29,116 bases of DNA, taken from the NCBI GenBank assembly GCA_023091735.1, contig JALKBU010004901.1, positions 1 through 29,116 on the forward strand, in the 5' to 3' direction. Numbering within the stretch: position 1 is the stretch's first letter; each line of letters starts with the position of its first letter. The notes under the pieces are model-generated. The model was not told where the DNA came from. It searched no databases and saw nothing but the letters and a program-made list of their open reading frames with translations. The DNA is from Trichomonas tenax. Lineage: Eukaryota > Parabasalia > Trichomonadida > Trichomonadidae. The position numbers and the translations under genes were made by a program. This document shows, piece by piece, positions 10,282 to 19,141 of this stretch.

Positions 10282-10340
10282 TGTGTCACTTTACAGAGCA
10301 ATAATTTTTGTAAATGTGTCACTTTTCATGTCACTTTACA
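10282..10340 (+). repeat. Triple TGTCACTTT motif cluster
   Basis: Three copies of (TG)TGTCACTTT occur in 59 bp, starting at about 10283, 10316 and 10330. The cluster lies 3' of the receptor gene and about 140 bp upstream of the first open codon of the following pseudogene. It may be a relic of that pseudogene's promoter. The same motif is found at 2119, 5703 and 20009. Confidence 0.5.
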
Positions 10341-10474
10341 ACATAAGTAATTCTTAAATGTAATCAATAGATTACTGGAGCAAATACTTAACATCGACAT
10401 TTATTGGGAGCCAATACACCAATAGAAGATGTGATTCTCCTGAAACAAAAAATAATCAAACAATTATTCATTAA

Positions 10475-11341
10475 TGCTTATTCCTTCATATAACCTATGG
10501 AGCATTAACAATTTCATCTGATAATCTTGAAATATTTCTTAATGAATGCTTTTTCATTAATTGTTCTCGTTCAACTGGCGATGGAGGAGGTTTTTATTTT
10601 TTCGGCAAAAGCAATGTTATTCAACGAAGGTCCTTTGCGTATAGTTGCATAGCTACACAAGGGTCAGCAATGTTTTTGCGCGTTGATCTTTCCGACTCTA
10701 ATGACAACTATGCATGCATTGATGAAAGTACTATATCAACATATTCTAATCCAGATAAAAATGATATTTTTACTTTATTCCGAGGAAATTTAGGCGTTTA
10801 TTCATCGAACTTCAGCAAAAATATATTATATCAAGGAGCTGGATTAGTCCTCTATCAAGCAAAAATGAGACCAGTTGTTATTAATTTTACTTAAGTTGAA
10901 GGATGTTGAACAATCTTATCGAATTTAAATTATTTTGCAGACTCAGGAACATATTCAATGCTTAAATGCAACGCTTTAAATGATACCACAGATTCATCTT
11001 CGGGTGGAGTTTTTTTAGTCAATGCTGTCAAATTAACATCGGCTGAATGCTCCATTTTAGGGTGCGCTTAAAATTATCCAGTCTATGTTGCACTAGGCAG
11101 TGGCTCTATTACGCTTAATAATTGTTATTATGATGTGTTTACTAACAATGGGGATGTGCAAACACAAAATGTTATTCAGCAGTCAGTGACGAATGATCTA
11201 TCATTCTATTATAAAGAGATTTCAGTTGATATTGACAACATAAATCTGATATTCAATAATTATATAAAAGTCTACGAATCATGTATCTATTTCTCTCCAG
11301 ATAAATCAGTAATATTTATGATAACAATCTTTGATTTTTAA
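10475..11341 (+). pseudogene. Beta-helix / Pmp-like surface protein pseudogene
   Basis: One reading frame runs from the codon after TAA 10472-10474 to TAA 11339-11341 (289 codons including the stop). It is interrupted by nonsense codons at 10892 (TAA), 10907 (TGA) and 11069 (TAA), with no frameshift. There is no ATG at the beginning, so the 5' end is missing. The translation has the style of trichomonad Pmp-like right-handed beta-helix surface proteins: short hydrophobic rungs with N/S/C-rich turns, for example NECFFINCSRSTGDGGGFYF, then SSGGVFLVNAVKLTSAECSI, then GSITLNNCYYDVFTNNGD. Intact members are surface proteins with a C-terminal membrane anchor; none is seen here. Family assignment is by pattern and moderate. 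Confidence 0.6.
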
Positions 11342-12460
11342 TAGACTAAAAAGCAAAATGCGGTGCTATTATCCGAAATTATAAAATTTATTAAAATGGG
11401 GTAAATACGCTTTTTGCGTTTCAGTTTATTAATGAAGTAAATACGTTATCTTTAGCATCTTGATGCACATCCTTCGATATTTGATTTCAAAGAAATTGTA
11501 TTTTAAAAAGTATATCACAAATAGTTTTATATTGAACTTTATAATATTTTTTTTTGATCCAATTTGCCAAAAAAAGAATGCTCCATGACTAGAAGTGTTT
11601 CACAACGTTACCATTGAGATTTATTTATACCCTCAAAAATTAAAGATTTTCATTAAATCAGTTTTATAAAATTGACAGTTCATTAAGGTTATACAGGAAC
11701 CAAAATAAACGACTATTCATGCGATATTACCCTCGGGTGCGATATATATATCAGCATGGGTCAATAGTTCATGCTCATGATAAATATAAAAGTGATACGT
11801 TTTATTATATTCCCGTCAACAAAAGTCTTAAAGGTCAGGTTTACACATTATTAAATGGCAATGATGGTATCAAAATTATTTCCCATTTACTTCAATCATT
11901 TCTCCACCTAAAACAAAATTAACATAAATACAATAAATCATTCATGTTTATCAATCAGTTTCATGGTTATTCTTCAAATCAAAACTTTTATAAATGCTTC
12001 ATGTTCAAATCATATTCAACGATTTCAAACTCCAGTAGCTGTATTCCAATTACATTTCAAATGCTTTGTTGAATTTTTATAAATAATTATGATAATTTAT
12101 TTCATAGCTTTATTGCAGAGTCTGCATTTGAATTTATGGGTCATACACTATAATAAAAATTTTTATGTACTGATCAATCGTTATGATTGATATCATAAAA
12201 TGAAAATAATCAATTTTCACGCCAATTTTAGAGATTAAACTATATATGGCCTCATAAACCGTATCTATATATAGATTGTGGATTCATAGCAACATCTTTT
12301 TATAGAACAATGAGTCGTAGTGGAGTCAAAAAGTGTCAAAAATTTCACCGAAAAATTAACACAAATTATATGAAACATCATATTGATGATATTTAGTCCT
12401 AAATGTTTAATATTTAAGATTTGCTTGAAAAACATTCAATTTTTTTAAAACTATTTATAT
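11342..12460. other. Intergenic region with one doubtful small ORF
   Basis: This AT-rich spacer contains an ATG-initiated frame at 11719-11922 (67 aa, beginning MRYYPRVRYIYQHGS). It is more tyrosine- and basic-rich than random AT DNA would give, but matches nothing I recognise and may be a gene remnant. A small perfect 7-bp stem (ATCAATC/GATTGAT, 12173-12191) is also present. An initiator-like TCAATTTTT begins at 12436, 25 bp before the next gene. Confidence 0.45.
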
Positions 12461-15232
12461 ATGTATCCATCATCTGCGTATGGTTTGGAGATTGATTACG
12501 AAGAAACAGGAAAGTTGATCCAAAGCTACATCGATAACGACACATTATTAGACATCTTCGATGAAAAAGCGATTCAAAAATTGTTACAATATGTTGTTCT
12601 CAACGTTGGACAGGCAATGTATCTGATAAAGAATGCATGCAATTACTCTCCTGATCAGCGTTTCAACATCTTAAGGGTATGCAAAATTGATTTCAAAGGA
12701 ATTCGTAAAAATCGAATTGTCAATGTAATACAAGAGTTAGCAAAAACGCTTCATTCCGAGCTATTGAAATGCATAGCACAGTATATCAACGATTTGGTTT
12801 ATGGTTACAGTGAAATTAGCGTTGATAACCAAGAACTAAAAGAAAAATATTTAAAAGCGAATAAATATTACAGCGATATAATCAAAAAACAAAAGCAACA
12901 ACTCAAAGAAGCAAACGAAAGATATAATAATTTGAATGCCCAATATCAGGATCTTTTTCAAAGATATAATGATCTTCTTCGAAGGTTCAACGAGTTGGAT
13001 GCATTATATCAAGAACTACTCCAAAGATATAATAATTTAGATGATCAACATCAAGATCTTCTTCAAAGATATAATAATTTAGATGATCAACATCAAGATC
13101 TTCTTCAAAGATATAATAATTTAGATGATCAACATCAAGATCTTCTTCAAAGACATAACAACTTAGAAGCAGCCCACCAAAAACTGCAAAATGATTATAA
13201 TGATTTATTAAATAAATATAACGAAATAGTAAAATTATTAAACGAGAACCAAATCAAATTCAGCAAACTCGAATTCGATAATCAAAATATGCAAAGAGAT
13301 TCCGACGAAAGGAATAAAGATTTGTTTGCACAGTTGGAAGATTGGAAGAATCGCTATGCAAATCTAGAAAATGACTATCAAAGATTCCAAAATGAAAACA
13401 GCCAAAAGTATAATGACCTAATAAAGAAGTACAATGAATTGCTAGCAAAACTTGAGTCTCTTTCAAGGACCAAGAAGCGAAATGTCTTGACTGTTGAAGA
13501 ATGCCTGAATTTGCACATTGATTTCGAGGAAATAGAGGAAAATGCAATTGCAACAGACATAACTCCAATTGAAAAATCGGATTTAAATGAAAATACTTCA
13601 AATGTCGATCTTTCAAAAATTATTGATGAACCAGAAAGCGCTTCAGGTGATGAGATTGTTATAACTAGGAATCTTGAATCAGAAAACACAAACGAAAATG
13701 ATGAAAAGAAAGAAAATACGAAAAATCATGTTATCACATTAGACGTCCAGAATGATGTTGAAATTGTCCCTGAAGGTAAACCAAAACAAGATAATAAACG
13801 AAAGCAAGTTGAAGAGAAAATTTCATTTGCTGAAAGTAATATTCAACATAATTCAGTTCTAGCAGCTGGAAAAACGAAAGAGAGTGCAGTTCTAAATCTG
13901 GAAAACGAACAAAAGCAAGATGATGTAGAAATAGTTTTTATCGAAAAAGAAGCATCAGATATTGCTGATAAAGATAATAGCGATGATGAAATTCTTGTAG
14001 AAGAAGAAGGAAAAAAGAATATACTTCAAAATCAAGAAAAACAAGAAGATGAAGAAATTGTTATCATTGAAAGAGAAATTCCGAATTCTGATAACAAAGA
14101 AGTTAGTGATGATGAAATTCTTGTTGAAGGCGAATCAATAGAGAAAATAGTTCCTCAAGTAATTCAGCAACAAAATGATCCAAGAATCGAAGAGCTATTA
14201 AGAAGGATCAGAGAACTTGAAGGCAATAATAAAAGTCTTGAAGACATGAACAGTCACTTAAAGGATCAATTAAACACAAAAGAAACAACAAATCAATTAA
14301 ATAATAACCAAAATGAACCAGAATCTCCAAAGCAAAATAATCAAAATGAATTGGAATCTCCAAATCCGAACCAAATTCAATCTGAATCATCTGAGCAGAA
14401 TAATGAAATTGATTCATCTCCAACGCCAAAGAAAAAGAAGATCCGTAAGCAAATATTAAATCAGAAAGTTGACAGTTCTTCTGCTTCGATTTCAGAAAAT
14501 GGTTCATCATCATTAATTAACGAAAGCCCATTTAAAAAGAGCAAATCAAAGTCCAATATTTGCTCAGATGAAAGTACGCTTGATATCAATATTGATAATG
14601 ACGATTCCAATGAAAATATTGTCGAAAACAACAATAATGATTTCAATATTGATATTGATACCAGTGATCTTGTTCAAGCACATAGAAACAATAACAATAA
14701 TGAAGACTTTATATTGAATGAAATGAAAGTGATTAAACCTAATAAGGAAAACTTCATCAAAATTTATAAGTTATTTAATTATGCAATAAAGCTTCAGAAG
14801 AAAGATTCCATCGTTTATGCACTGAAACAAAATTTAGATCACACAGTCAATGAAAAAGGAGACAACCTTTTAACATACGCTGCTTCACAAAACAATTTCG
14901 CGCTTGCAAAGATACTTGCATCGAATGAAGTTGATTGCAATTTCAAAGGCTACATGGGAAGAACTGCCTTTTTCAATTTTTGTATGAATGGAAATCTTAA
15001 GGCGGTTGAATTCTTTTCCAAATTGCCAAATGTTGATCTAAAATGCACAGATGACCTTTTGAATACACCTTTGATGTATTCATGCTACAATTGCCACACA
15101 CAAATTTGTAAATTACTTCTTGATCTAAATGCAGATGTGAATGCAAGAAATTCAAGTAATTTCACAGCATTATCAAATGCATTTATGCCAGAAATACATA
15201 AGCTTCTTATTTCAAAGGGCGCAGTTTATTAA
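12461..15232 (+). CDS. Coiled-coil protein with acidic linker and C-terminal ankyrin repeats
   Basis: This 923-aa protein has three parts. Residues ~1-120 are helical and resemble the leader region of many trichomonad ankyrin proteins. Residues ~120-345 form a long heptad coiled coil, including three identical 14-residue units (188-229, QRYNNLDDQHQDLL). Residues ~350-745 are acidic and low in complexity, with six EIV/EILV clusters flanked by acids and an N/Q-rich part. Residues 763-923 carry about four ankyrin repeats (for example NLLTYAASQNNFALAKILAS and TPLMYSCYNCHTQICKLLLD), ending with LLISKGAVY. Ankyrin repeats mediate protein binding and the coiled coil suggests oligomers; no enzyme domain is present. 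The stop codon forms TAAA, the trichomonad poly(A) signal. The start is the first ATG after an upstream TCA. The partner and cellular role are unknown. Confidence 0.85.
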   Translation: MYPSSAYGLEIDYEETGKLIQSYIDNDTLLDIFDEKAIQKLLQYVVLNVGQAMYLIKNACNYSPDQRFNILRVCKIDFKGIRKNRIVNVIQELAKTLHSELLKCIAQYINDLVYGYSEISVDNQELKEKYLKANKYYSDIIKKQKQQLKEANERYNNLNAQYQDLFQRYNDLLRRFNELDALYQELLQRYNNLDDQHQDLLQRYNNLDDQHQDLLQRYNNLDDQHQDLLQRHNNLEAAHQKLQNDYNDLLNKYNEIVKLLNENQIKFSKLEFDNQNMQRDSDERNKDLFAQLEDWKNRYANLENDYQRFQNENSQKYNDLIKKYNELLAKLESLSRTKKRNVLTVEECLNLHIDFEEIEENAIATDITPIEKSDLNENTSNVDLSKIIDEPESASGDEIVITRNLESENTNENDEKKENTKNHVITLDVQNDVEIVPEGKPKQDNKRKQVEEKISFAESNIQHNSVLAAGKTKESAVLNLENEQKQDDVEIVFIEKEASDIADKDNSDDEILVEEEGKKNILQNQEKQEDEEIVIIEREIPNSDNKEVSDDEILVEGESIEKIVPQVIQQQNDPRIEELLRRIRELEGNNKSLEDMNSHLKDQLNTKETTNQLNNNQNEPESPKQNNQNELESPNPNQIQSESSEQNNEIDSSPTPKKKKIRKQILNQKVDSSSASISENGSSSLINESPFKKSKSKSNICSDESTLDINIDNDDSNENIVENNNNDFNIDIDTSDLVQAHRNNNNNEDFILNEMKVIKPNKENFIKIYKLFNYAIKLQKKDSIVYALKQNLDHTVNEKGDNLLTYAASQNNFALAKILASNEVDCNFKGYMGRTAFFNFCMNGNLKAVEFFSKLPNVDLKCTDDLLNTPLMYSCYNCHTQICKLLLDLNADVNARNSSNFTALSNAFMPEIHKLLISKGAVY
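13022..13147 (+). repeat. Three perfect 42-bp in-frame tandem repeats
   Basis: The unit beginning CAAAGATATAATAATTTAGA occurs three times without a difference (13022-13063, 13064-13105, 13106-13147). Diverged copies flank it (from ~12957 and from 13148). Each unit encodes exactly two heptads, so copy number can change without breaking the coiled coil. Identity at silent positions indicates recent expansion or conversion. Confidence 0.95.
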
Positions 15233-15683
15233 AATTTATATATATTTTAATTTCATCAATTTTTAAAGCTGCACTTGCAGCCACAATCAAATAATGGCTC
15301 TCTTCAAAGCAGTTCATGCTTGCTCTCTATTTGTAAATTCAAAAATATTCCCCGTATCTGTATTGTTGATAAATTAGTATTGAATTTTTTTTTACAATAA
15401 TTCAAAATTGAAAGAATGGAAAAATGGTTTTTCTTCCATAAGTCTTAAAAGTATTTCCGTCTGGTTCCGTATTTTTTCGTCCAATTTAATTTTTTATTAT
15501 TCCTTTTCAATGTTTTTCCAGAAATAAGTGATACTATGGGAAAATGAGGGTAGTTATTCTTCCTTGAGACATAAAAAAGTTTGGAAGAAAGAATTGATTT
15601 TTTGAGGGGAATTTCAGGGGGTAGTCATTTTCAATGGTTTACAAAAATTTTGTACATGAATAAATTTTCCATCATTTTTATTA
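15233..15683. other. Intergenic spacer
   Basis: This 451-bp AT-rich spacer lies between two plus-strand genes. I see no gene or strong repeat. It ends in the initiator box of the RRM gene. Confidence 0.6.
15672..15683 (+). promoter_or_regulatory. Initiator (Inr) of the RRM gene
   Basis: TCATTTTTATTA lies directly before the ATG at 15684 and matches the trichomonad Inr pattern TCA+1YW... It predicts transcription from A 15674 and a 10-nt leader. The glycosyltransferase gene on the other strand has the same arrangement at 28329-28318. Confidence 0.75.
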
Positions 15684-16244
15684 ATGGTTGGAAAGCAATT
15701 CGCACCATTGACAAAAGTTTACTTCAAGATGGACTCCATCGATGACAAGGATACTATTGACATCTCATCTGAAGCAGAAAGATTGATAGGAAATTGGTTT
15801 GCAAGTTATGATGATACACCTTTGGAAAGAATTGAAATTCTAGAGCATTCTGCAGACTCCTTCAGTGCTTGTATCGAATTTCAATCTCATGATGAAGCAA
15901 ACTCTTTTAGAAGGAATATGTCATATATAGAAAAAGAGGGCGTATATAAAACCGTAGCATTTTGGCATGGAATCAGAGCTGGTCATGAAATTATCATAAA
16001 TAATGTTCCAAAGTGTGCCAACAGAAGAAAAATATTTGAACAATTTGAAAGATATGGAGACATTGGCCGTGTTACTCCATGCAAAAATAATAATTCCCAG
16101 TATTTTGTTGCATTTATTAGCTCAAAAGGAGCAAAGAATGCAATGAGTGGAAAAATTTATTTAGAAGGAACTGAATTGAAGATTAGAAAGTCAATCAAGG
16201 TTAAAACGCCAAAGGCCAACAAGTCTGATGAATCATCCGATTGA
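15684..16244 (+). CDS. RNA-recognition-motif (RRM) protein
   Basis: This 186-aa protein carries one RRM at ~98-172. The beta1/RNP2-like strand is EIIINNVP, followed by helix RRKIFEQFERYGDI, the RNP1-like stretch NNSQYFVAFISS, and closing segment GTELKIRKSIKV. RNP1 is poorly conserved, so RNA binding may be weak or atypical. Residues ~28-92 (RIEILEHSADSFSACIEFQS and onward) could be a second, diverged RRM-like fold. The short C-terminal tail is basic then acidic. The ATG at 15684 is chosen because the initiator box abuts it; the next in-frame Met is residue 17 (MDSIDDKD). The stop TGA is not within TAAA. A role in RNA binding or processing is inferred from the domain alone. Confidence 0.8.
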   Translation: MVGKQFAPLTKVYFKMDSIDDKDTIDISSEAERLIGNWFASYDDTPLERIEILEHSADSFSACIEFQSHDEANSFRRNMSYIEKEGVYKTVAFWHGIRAGHEIIINNVPKCANRRKIFEQFERYGDIGRVTPCKNNNSQYFVAFISSKGAKNAMSGKIYLEGTELKIRKSIKVKTPKANKSDESSD

Positions 16245-16277
16245 CATGGAATTGTAATTGATCATGAAAACAATTGA

Positions 16278-16796
16278 TTAAAAATTGTTTGTATATTAAA
16301 AATTCAAGAAAAGAAGAACAACCAAGTGGTAAATCATAGCGATAAATATGATTCATATTTAAAATATGCCTTTAATATTACCATAGTCATATTAATGGTA
16401 TTTTTTATGGTCATTTTGGTAATAGTGTTTTCTAAAATTGTTGTCTACCAATCAGATATAAGATATCTTATCACCGAAATTGTTGGGCACGAACATATTT
16501 GTCCACCAGAATTCCGATTACATCCATATAGCTATAAAGATTATTGTCAGGAAAAGGAATTCATTTTTAACTTAGCAAATATAAAGCCATTTCATTTCAT
16601 TAAATTCACCCAAATTAAAAATTCTCATTATCTTAATGATGAGTGGAAACATACTCTAATTACGAACGGAATCGAAATTAGTGGTGACATAGCAAAACCA
16701 GATTGTGAATGTACTTGTAATTGCAAATATATTGTGATTAATTATAAATTCTCTAATTGTATAGCTTTCATTTTACTAAATTTATATGAAAAATAA
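16278..16796 (+). pseudogene. F5/8-type-C-like (discoidin) family fragment, copy 1
   Basis: The frame is open from 16278, but its first ATG (16395) falls inside the hydrophobic segment (~16380-16440). After the membrane segment comes YLITEIVGHEHICPPEF and the end of a discoidin-like fold (FIKFTQIKNSHYL, then TLITNGIEISGDI). Compared with copy 2, about 84 codons between EIV and EHIC are missing in frame, which removes the first half of the domain. F5/8 type C domains bind sugars or lipids on surfaces. A small expressed protein from 16395 cannot be excluded, but decay is likelier. Confidence 0.55.
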
Positions 16797-17122
16797 AAAA
16801 ATTGTTTTTATAGGGAATGCTCAAAGCTTACTCTAAGTTTTTCACCGAGGCAACATCATGATGAGAAGTAGGTGGCTTAGAATTGCTTTCTTTCGGGATT
16901 AGTTGAAGGTTAAAGTAGTCATAAAGTCAGTTGGAAAAAAAGGAATAAGTTTTTGTATTAAAAAATTATTAAGAAGAGTATCAAGCCTCATTTTGCTATG
17001 CATTTGTTACAAATAGGAATGTTATAAGAAAAATCCACCTTACATCAAAATAATGCCGTTTAATAACCCTTTCAATATTTATCACTTTTGCAAAAATATT
17101 GAAGTCAATTTATTTGCATTGA
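16797..17122. other. Spacer between family copies
   Basis: This 326-bp stretch lies between discoidin-like fragments 1 and 2. No coding remnant can be aligned confidently. Confidence 0.5.
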
Positions 17123-17530
17123 TATCAGACAATAAAATATAAATATCTCATCAGCGAGATTGTTAAGTATCATGCGCTTCAAATGCCAGGATTTGTCGTT
17201 GGATATTATCCTTATAGCGGCGAATCTTATATCCAATATGGAAATCCAATGAAAGGAAAGCAAAATTCTGATCCTAATGCCAGCATTATCATATATTTTC
17301 CATATATCGAAGTTATTCCTTCATCATTTATTTTTAAAACCGCTAATGATATTTATCCTCGAAAATGGACATTTTCTGCGTCTTCTGATAATAAGACTTG
17401 GATTGAGTTGCTTTACAGTAAAGAGCATATTTGTTCCCCAGAATATAGGACTACTTTATACACTTATGGTGCTGTCGAGAGTCTAAGTGATAAAACATGC
17501 TCACTTTTTTACCTAACCGAAAAATGCTAA
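17123..17530 (+). pseudogene. F5/8-type-C-like (discoidin) family fragment, copy 2
   Basis: The frame opens after TGA 17120-17122; its first ATG is at 17183. It retains the junction YLISEIV seen in copy 1 and the first half of a discoidin-like domain. That half includes IIIYFPYIEVIPSSFIFKT and the hallmark PRKWTFSASSDNKTWIELL (compare family W-x-x-x-x-S-x-D-x-x-x-W). It then has SKEHICSPEYR, shared with copy 1. After this the frame loses similarity and stops at 17528-17530, probably after a frameshift. The membrane anchor is missing. Confidence 0.55.
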
Positions 17531-18147
17531 GAATTTTTTTACTGATTTCATTTTGCTACGTAGAAGTATGATATCTGAAGCCTGGTAGTATGCAGGTAGA
17601 TACAGCATAGTATGATGGAGATCTTTGCAGTGTTTGTTTTGGAAATTGGAAAAAACATGTTGATGCATATTTGCACAAAATCTCTAATAATTGTTATTGT
17701 GCATATAACACATTAGTATATGGTGGAACACATGCATATGTATTCGAATATATGGATAAATAAGGAAATAAAGCTATGCTAGTAAATAGTTGAATATGAT
17801 CTAGAAATTATATATGTTAATTTAGATATTATACTAGGTAATATTAGTTTATAAGTGGTGATAGAGATATTCTTAATTGTGGATTATGATAATATCGCAT
17901 ATTTGCTTAGAAACAAAGACATGAAATATATAGTGAATATGACACGTAAATAATAAAAATGACAAATATTATAATTTATAAATGATACTATATTATGTGG
18001 TTTGTATATATTTGACAAAATATTATTCCGATTATTGACAGATTGACATGTAAATTGAATGAATTTTTTTGAGAAATTTAATTATATAAAAGATTATGTA
18101 AATTTGCATAAAATTTAATTGAGGTAAATTGTATTGTGATTTGAAAT
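17531..18147. other. Spacer rich in TGACAYGTAAAT motifs
   Basis: This is AT-rich DNA leading into the hairpin region. TGACACGTAAATAA (17940-17953) and TGACATGTAAATT (18044-18056) resemble the terminal inverted repeats of the segment that follows. A 50-codon open stretch at 17611-17763 with several cysteines is not recognisable. No supported gene. Confidence 0.5.
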
Positions 18148-18278
18148 TAATTTTGACATTATGACATGTAAAGCACGTTATGACGATGTAAATTGTTTTT
18201 TGACATGTAATTTTCGAAAGGGTGTAATAAAATTTATGAGGGAATAGTTAAAAAATTGACATTTCCATATATTACAAC

Positions 18279-18329
18279 AGTGGCGTTTGCTGCGTATTAG
18301 GGTGAAAAAATACGACACCTACCGCTATT
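18279..18329. repeat. Hairpin 0 of the array
   Basis: Arm 18279-18298 (AGTGGCGTTTGCTGCGTATT) pairs with 18309-18329 through about 16 of 20 positions, G-T pairs included, with one bulge and a 10-nt loop. It is G+C-richer than its surroundings, so the stem would be stable in RNA. Confidence 0.6.
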
Positions 18330-18344
18330 GCAGAGGATATAGAA

Positions 18345-18370
18345 GCTGAACATGATATTATTTGTTCAGC
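18345..18370. repeat. Short perfect hairpin of the array
   Basis: GCTGAACA (18345-18352) and TGTTCAGC (18363-18370) form a perfect 8-bp stem around a 10-nt loop. Confidence 0.65.
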
Positions 18371-18480
18371 GGAAGCCTTCTTTGTGCTCGATCGAACACA
18401 TTGCAACCTCAAGCCCGAATCTGGGCTCAACTACTTACAACTAGTCATATGTGATGGCTCTCTGTCGGTATTCTTCCTTT
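18371..18480. repeat. Decayed hairpin of the array
   Basis: The centre is AGCCC-GAATCT-GGGCT (near 18418), with scattered complementary blocks outward (TTGCAA against TTACAA; GGAAGCC against TTCTTCC with gaps). It looks like an old palindrome that has largely lost pairing. Confidence 0.3.
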
Positions 18481-18504
18481 GTTTGCTCGAATAAACATTT
18501 TTAA

Positions 18505-18630
18505 ATTTTGATATTATTCAATATTTTCAAAACTGCTCAATTTGTGAGTGGCTTCCTCCAGAAGTCTTCATGTCTTGAGGAAACCACTCACAAATTGAGC
18601 AGTTTTGAAAATATTGGATAATATCAAAAT
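18505..18630. repeat. Hairpin 1: near-perfect 54-bp inverted repeat
   Basis: Arm 18505-18558 and arm 18577-18630 are complementary at 52 of 54 positions around an 18-nt loop. One difference is a G-T wobble and the other a C-A mismatch. The arms start ATTTTGATATTAT and end GGCTTCCTC at the loop. It is the youngest or best conserved palindrome in the window and would give a long double-stranded RNA if transcribed. Confidence 0.97.
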
Positions 18631-18638
18631 GCAGTTAC

Positions 18639-18725
18639 GTAATTTCATATGATAAGATAGAATATGACATTCTAGCATCGAGTAGATGTCATCAGGCCAT
18701 GTTCTAAGTACAGAATCGAAATCAC
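18639..18725. repeat. Hairpin 1b: decayed symmetric palindrome
   Basis: It is centred exactly on GAGTA (18680-18684). The inner stem is CATC/GATG. AGAATATGAC pairs with GCCATGTTCT at 9 of 10 positions, one of them G-T. The outer ends GTAATTTC and GAAATCAC pair at 7 of 8. The symmetric placement of the blocks indicates a formerly continuous hairpin of ~87 nt. Confidence 0.55.
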
Positions 18726-18728
18726 TTG

Positions 18729-18826
18729 AAATGTGATAGAAAATGCCTGATTTCTGGCTCATAATATGCTTCTAGTCATGCAGAAGGATACTGTGAGCCA
18801 GAAATCAGTCATTTCCTATCACATTT
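18729..18826. repeat. Hairpin 2: 45-bp inverted repeat
   Basis: Arms 18729-18773 and 18782-18826 are complementary at 40 of 45 positions around an 8-nt loop (AGTCATGC). The core CTGATTTCTGGCTCA is unbroken. It begins 3 bp after hairpin 1b. Confidence 0.95.
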
Positions 18827-18845
18827 GCCGGAATATTGTGTATTG

Positions 18846-18952
18846 AAATCAATTTCGACCAGCAACAGCCACTAATCGGCTTGCTTGATGAAGGAATGTA
18901 ATGTATTCGTTCAGCAAGGCGATTAATGGCTTTTGCTGGTCGAAATTGATTT
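18846..18952. repeat. Hairpin 3: 47-bp inverted repeat
   Basis: Arms 18846-18892 and 18906-18952 are complementary at 41 of 47 positions around a 13-nt loop. The outer 20 bp (AAATCAATTTCGACCAGCAA) are perfect. It begins 19 bp after hairpin 2. Confidence 0.95.
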
Positions 18953-18969
18953 TGACGCAATTTTTTGAC

Positions 18970-19050
18970 GCTAAAATGACTGTCTTTAGCTTCACTCTCT
19001 CCACCTTGCTTCTATGCTGGGGAAGTGCAGTTAATGACAGTCATTGTAGC
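18970..19050. repeat. Hairpin 4: inverted repeat
   Basis: Arms 18970-18994 and 19026-19050 match at 21 of 25 positions, with a perfect core AATGACTGTC/GACAGTCATT. Pairing continues weakly inward. It begins 17 bp after hairpin 3. Confidence 0.85.
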
Positions 19051-19141
19051 TGATTTTGATATAACGGAGATCTGAGATCGAAATTTCGTTCAATAGAGCG
19101 AGAAATTGACGACTTTATTGAAAGGTGCTGATTTTGATATA
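19049..19141. repeat. 15-bp direct repeats flanking a weak last hairpin
   Basis: GCTGATTTTGATATA occurs at 19049-19063 and 19127-19141. Between them a weak palindrome (AATTTC/GAAATT core, about 19078-19113) may be a fifth, decayed member of the array. Confidence 0.6.

Noticed and set aside
16326..16328. GTG as start codon of the anchored discoidin-like fragment
   Set aside because: GTG is not a normal start in this nuclear genome; the first ATG is 16395, inside the membrane segment.
17611..17763. Short Cys-containing frame beginning YDGDLCSVCFGNWKKHV
   Set aside because: It looks protein-like, but no ATG, no family match and stops on both sides; too short to call.
18568..18762. Minus-strand ORF across hairpins 1 and 2
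   Set aside because: It is created by the inverted repeats; no protein features.
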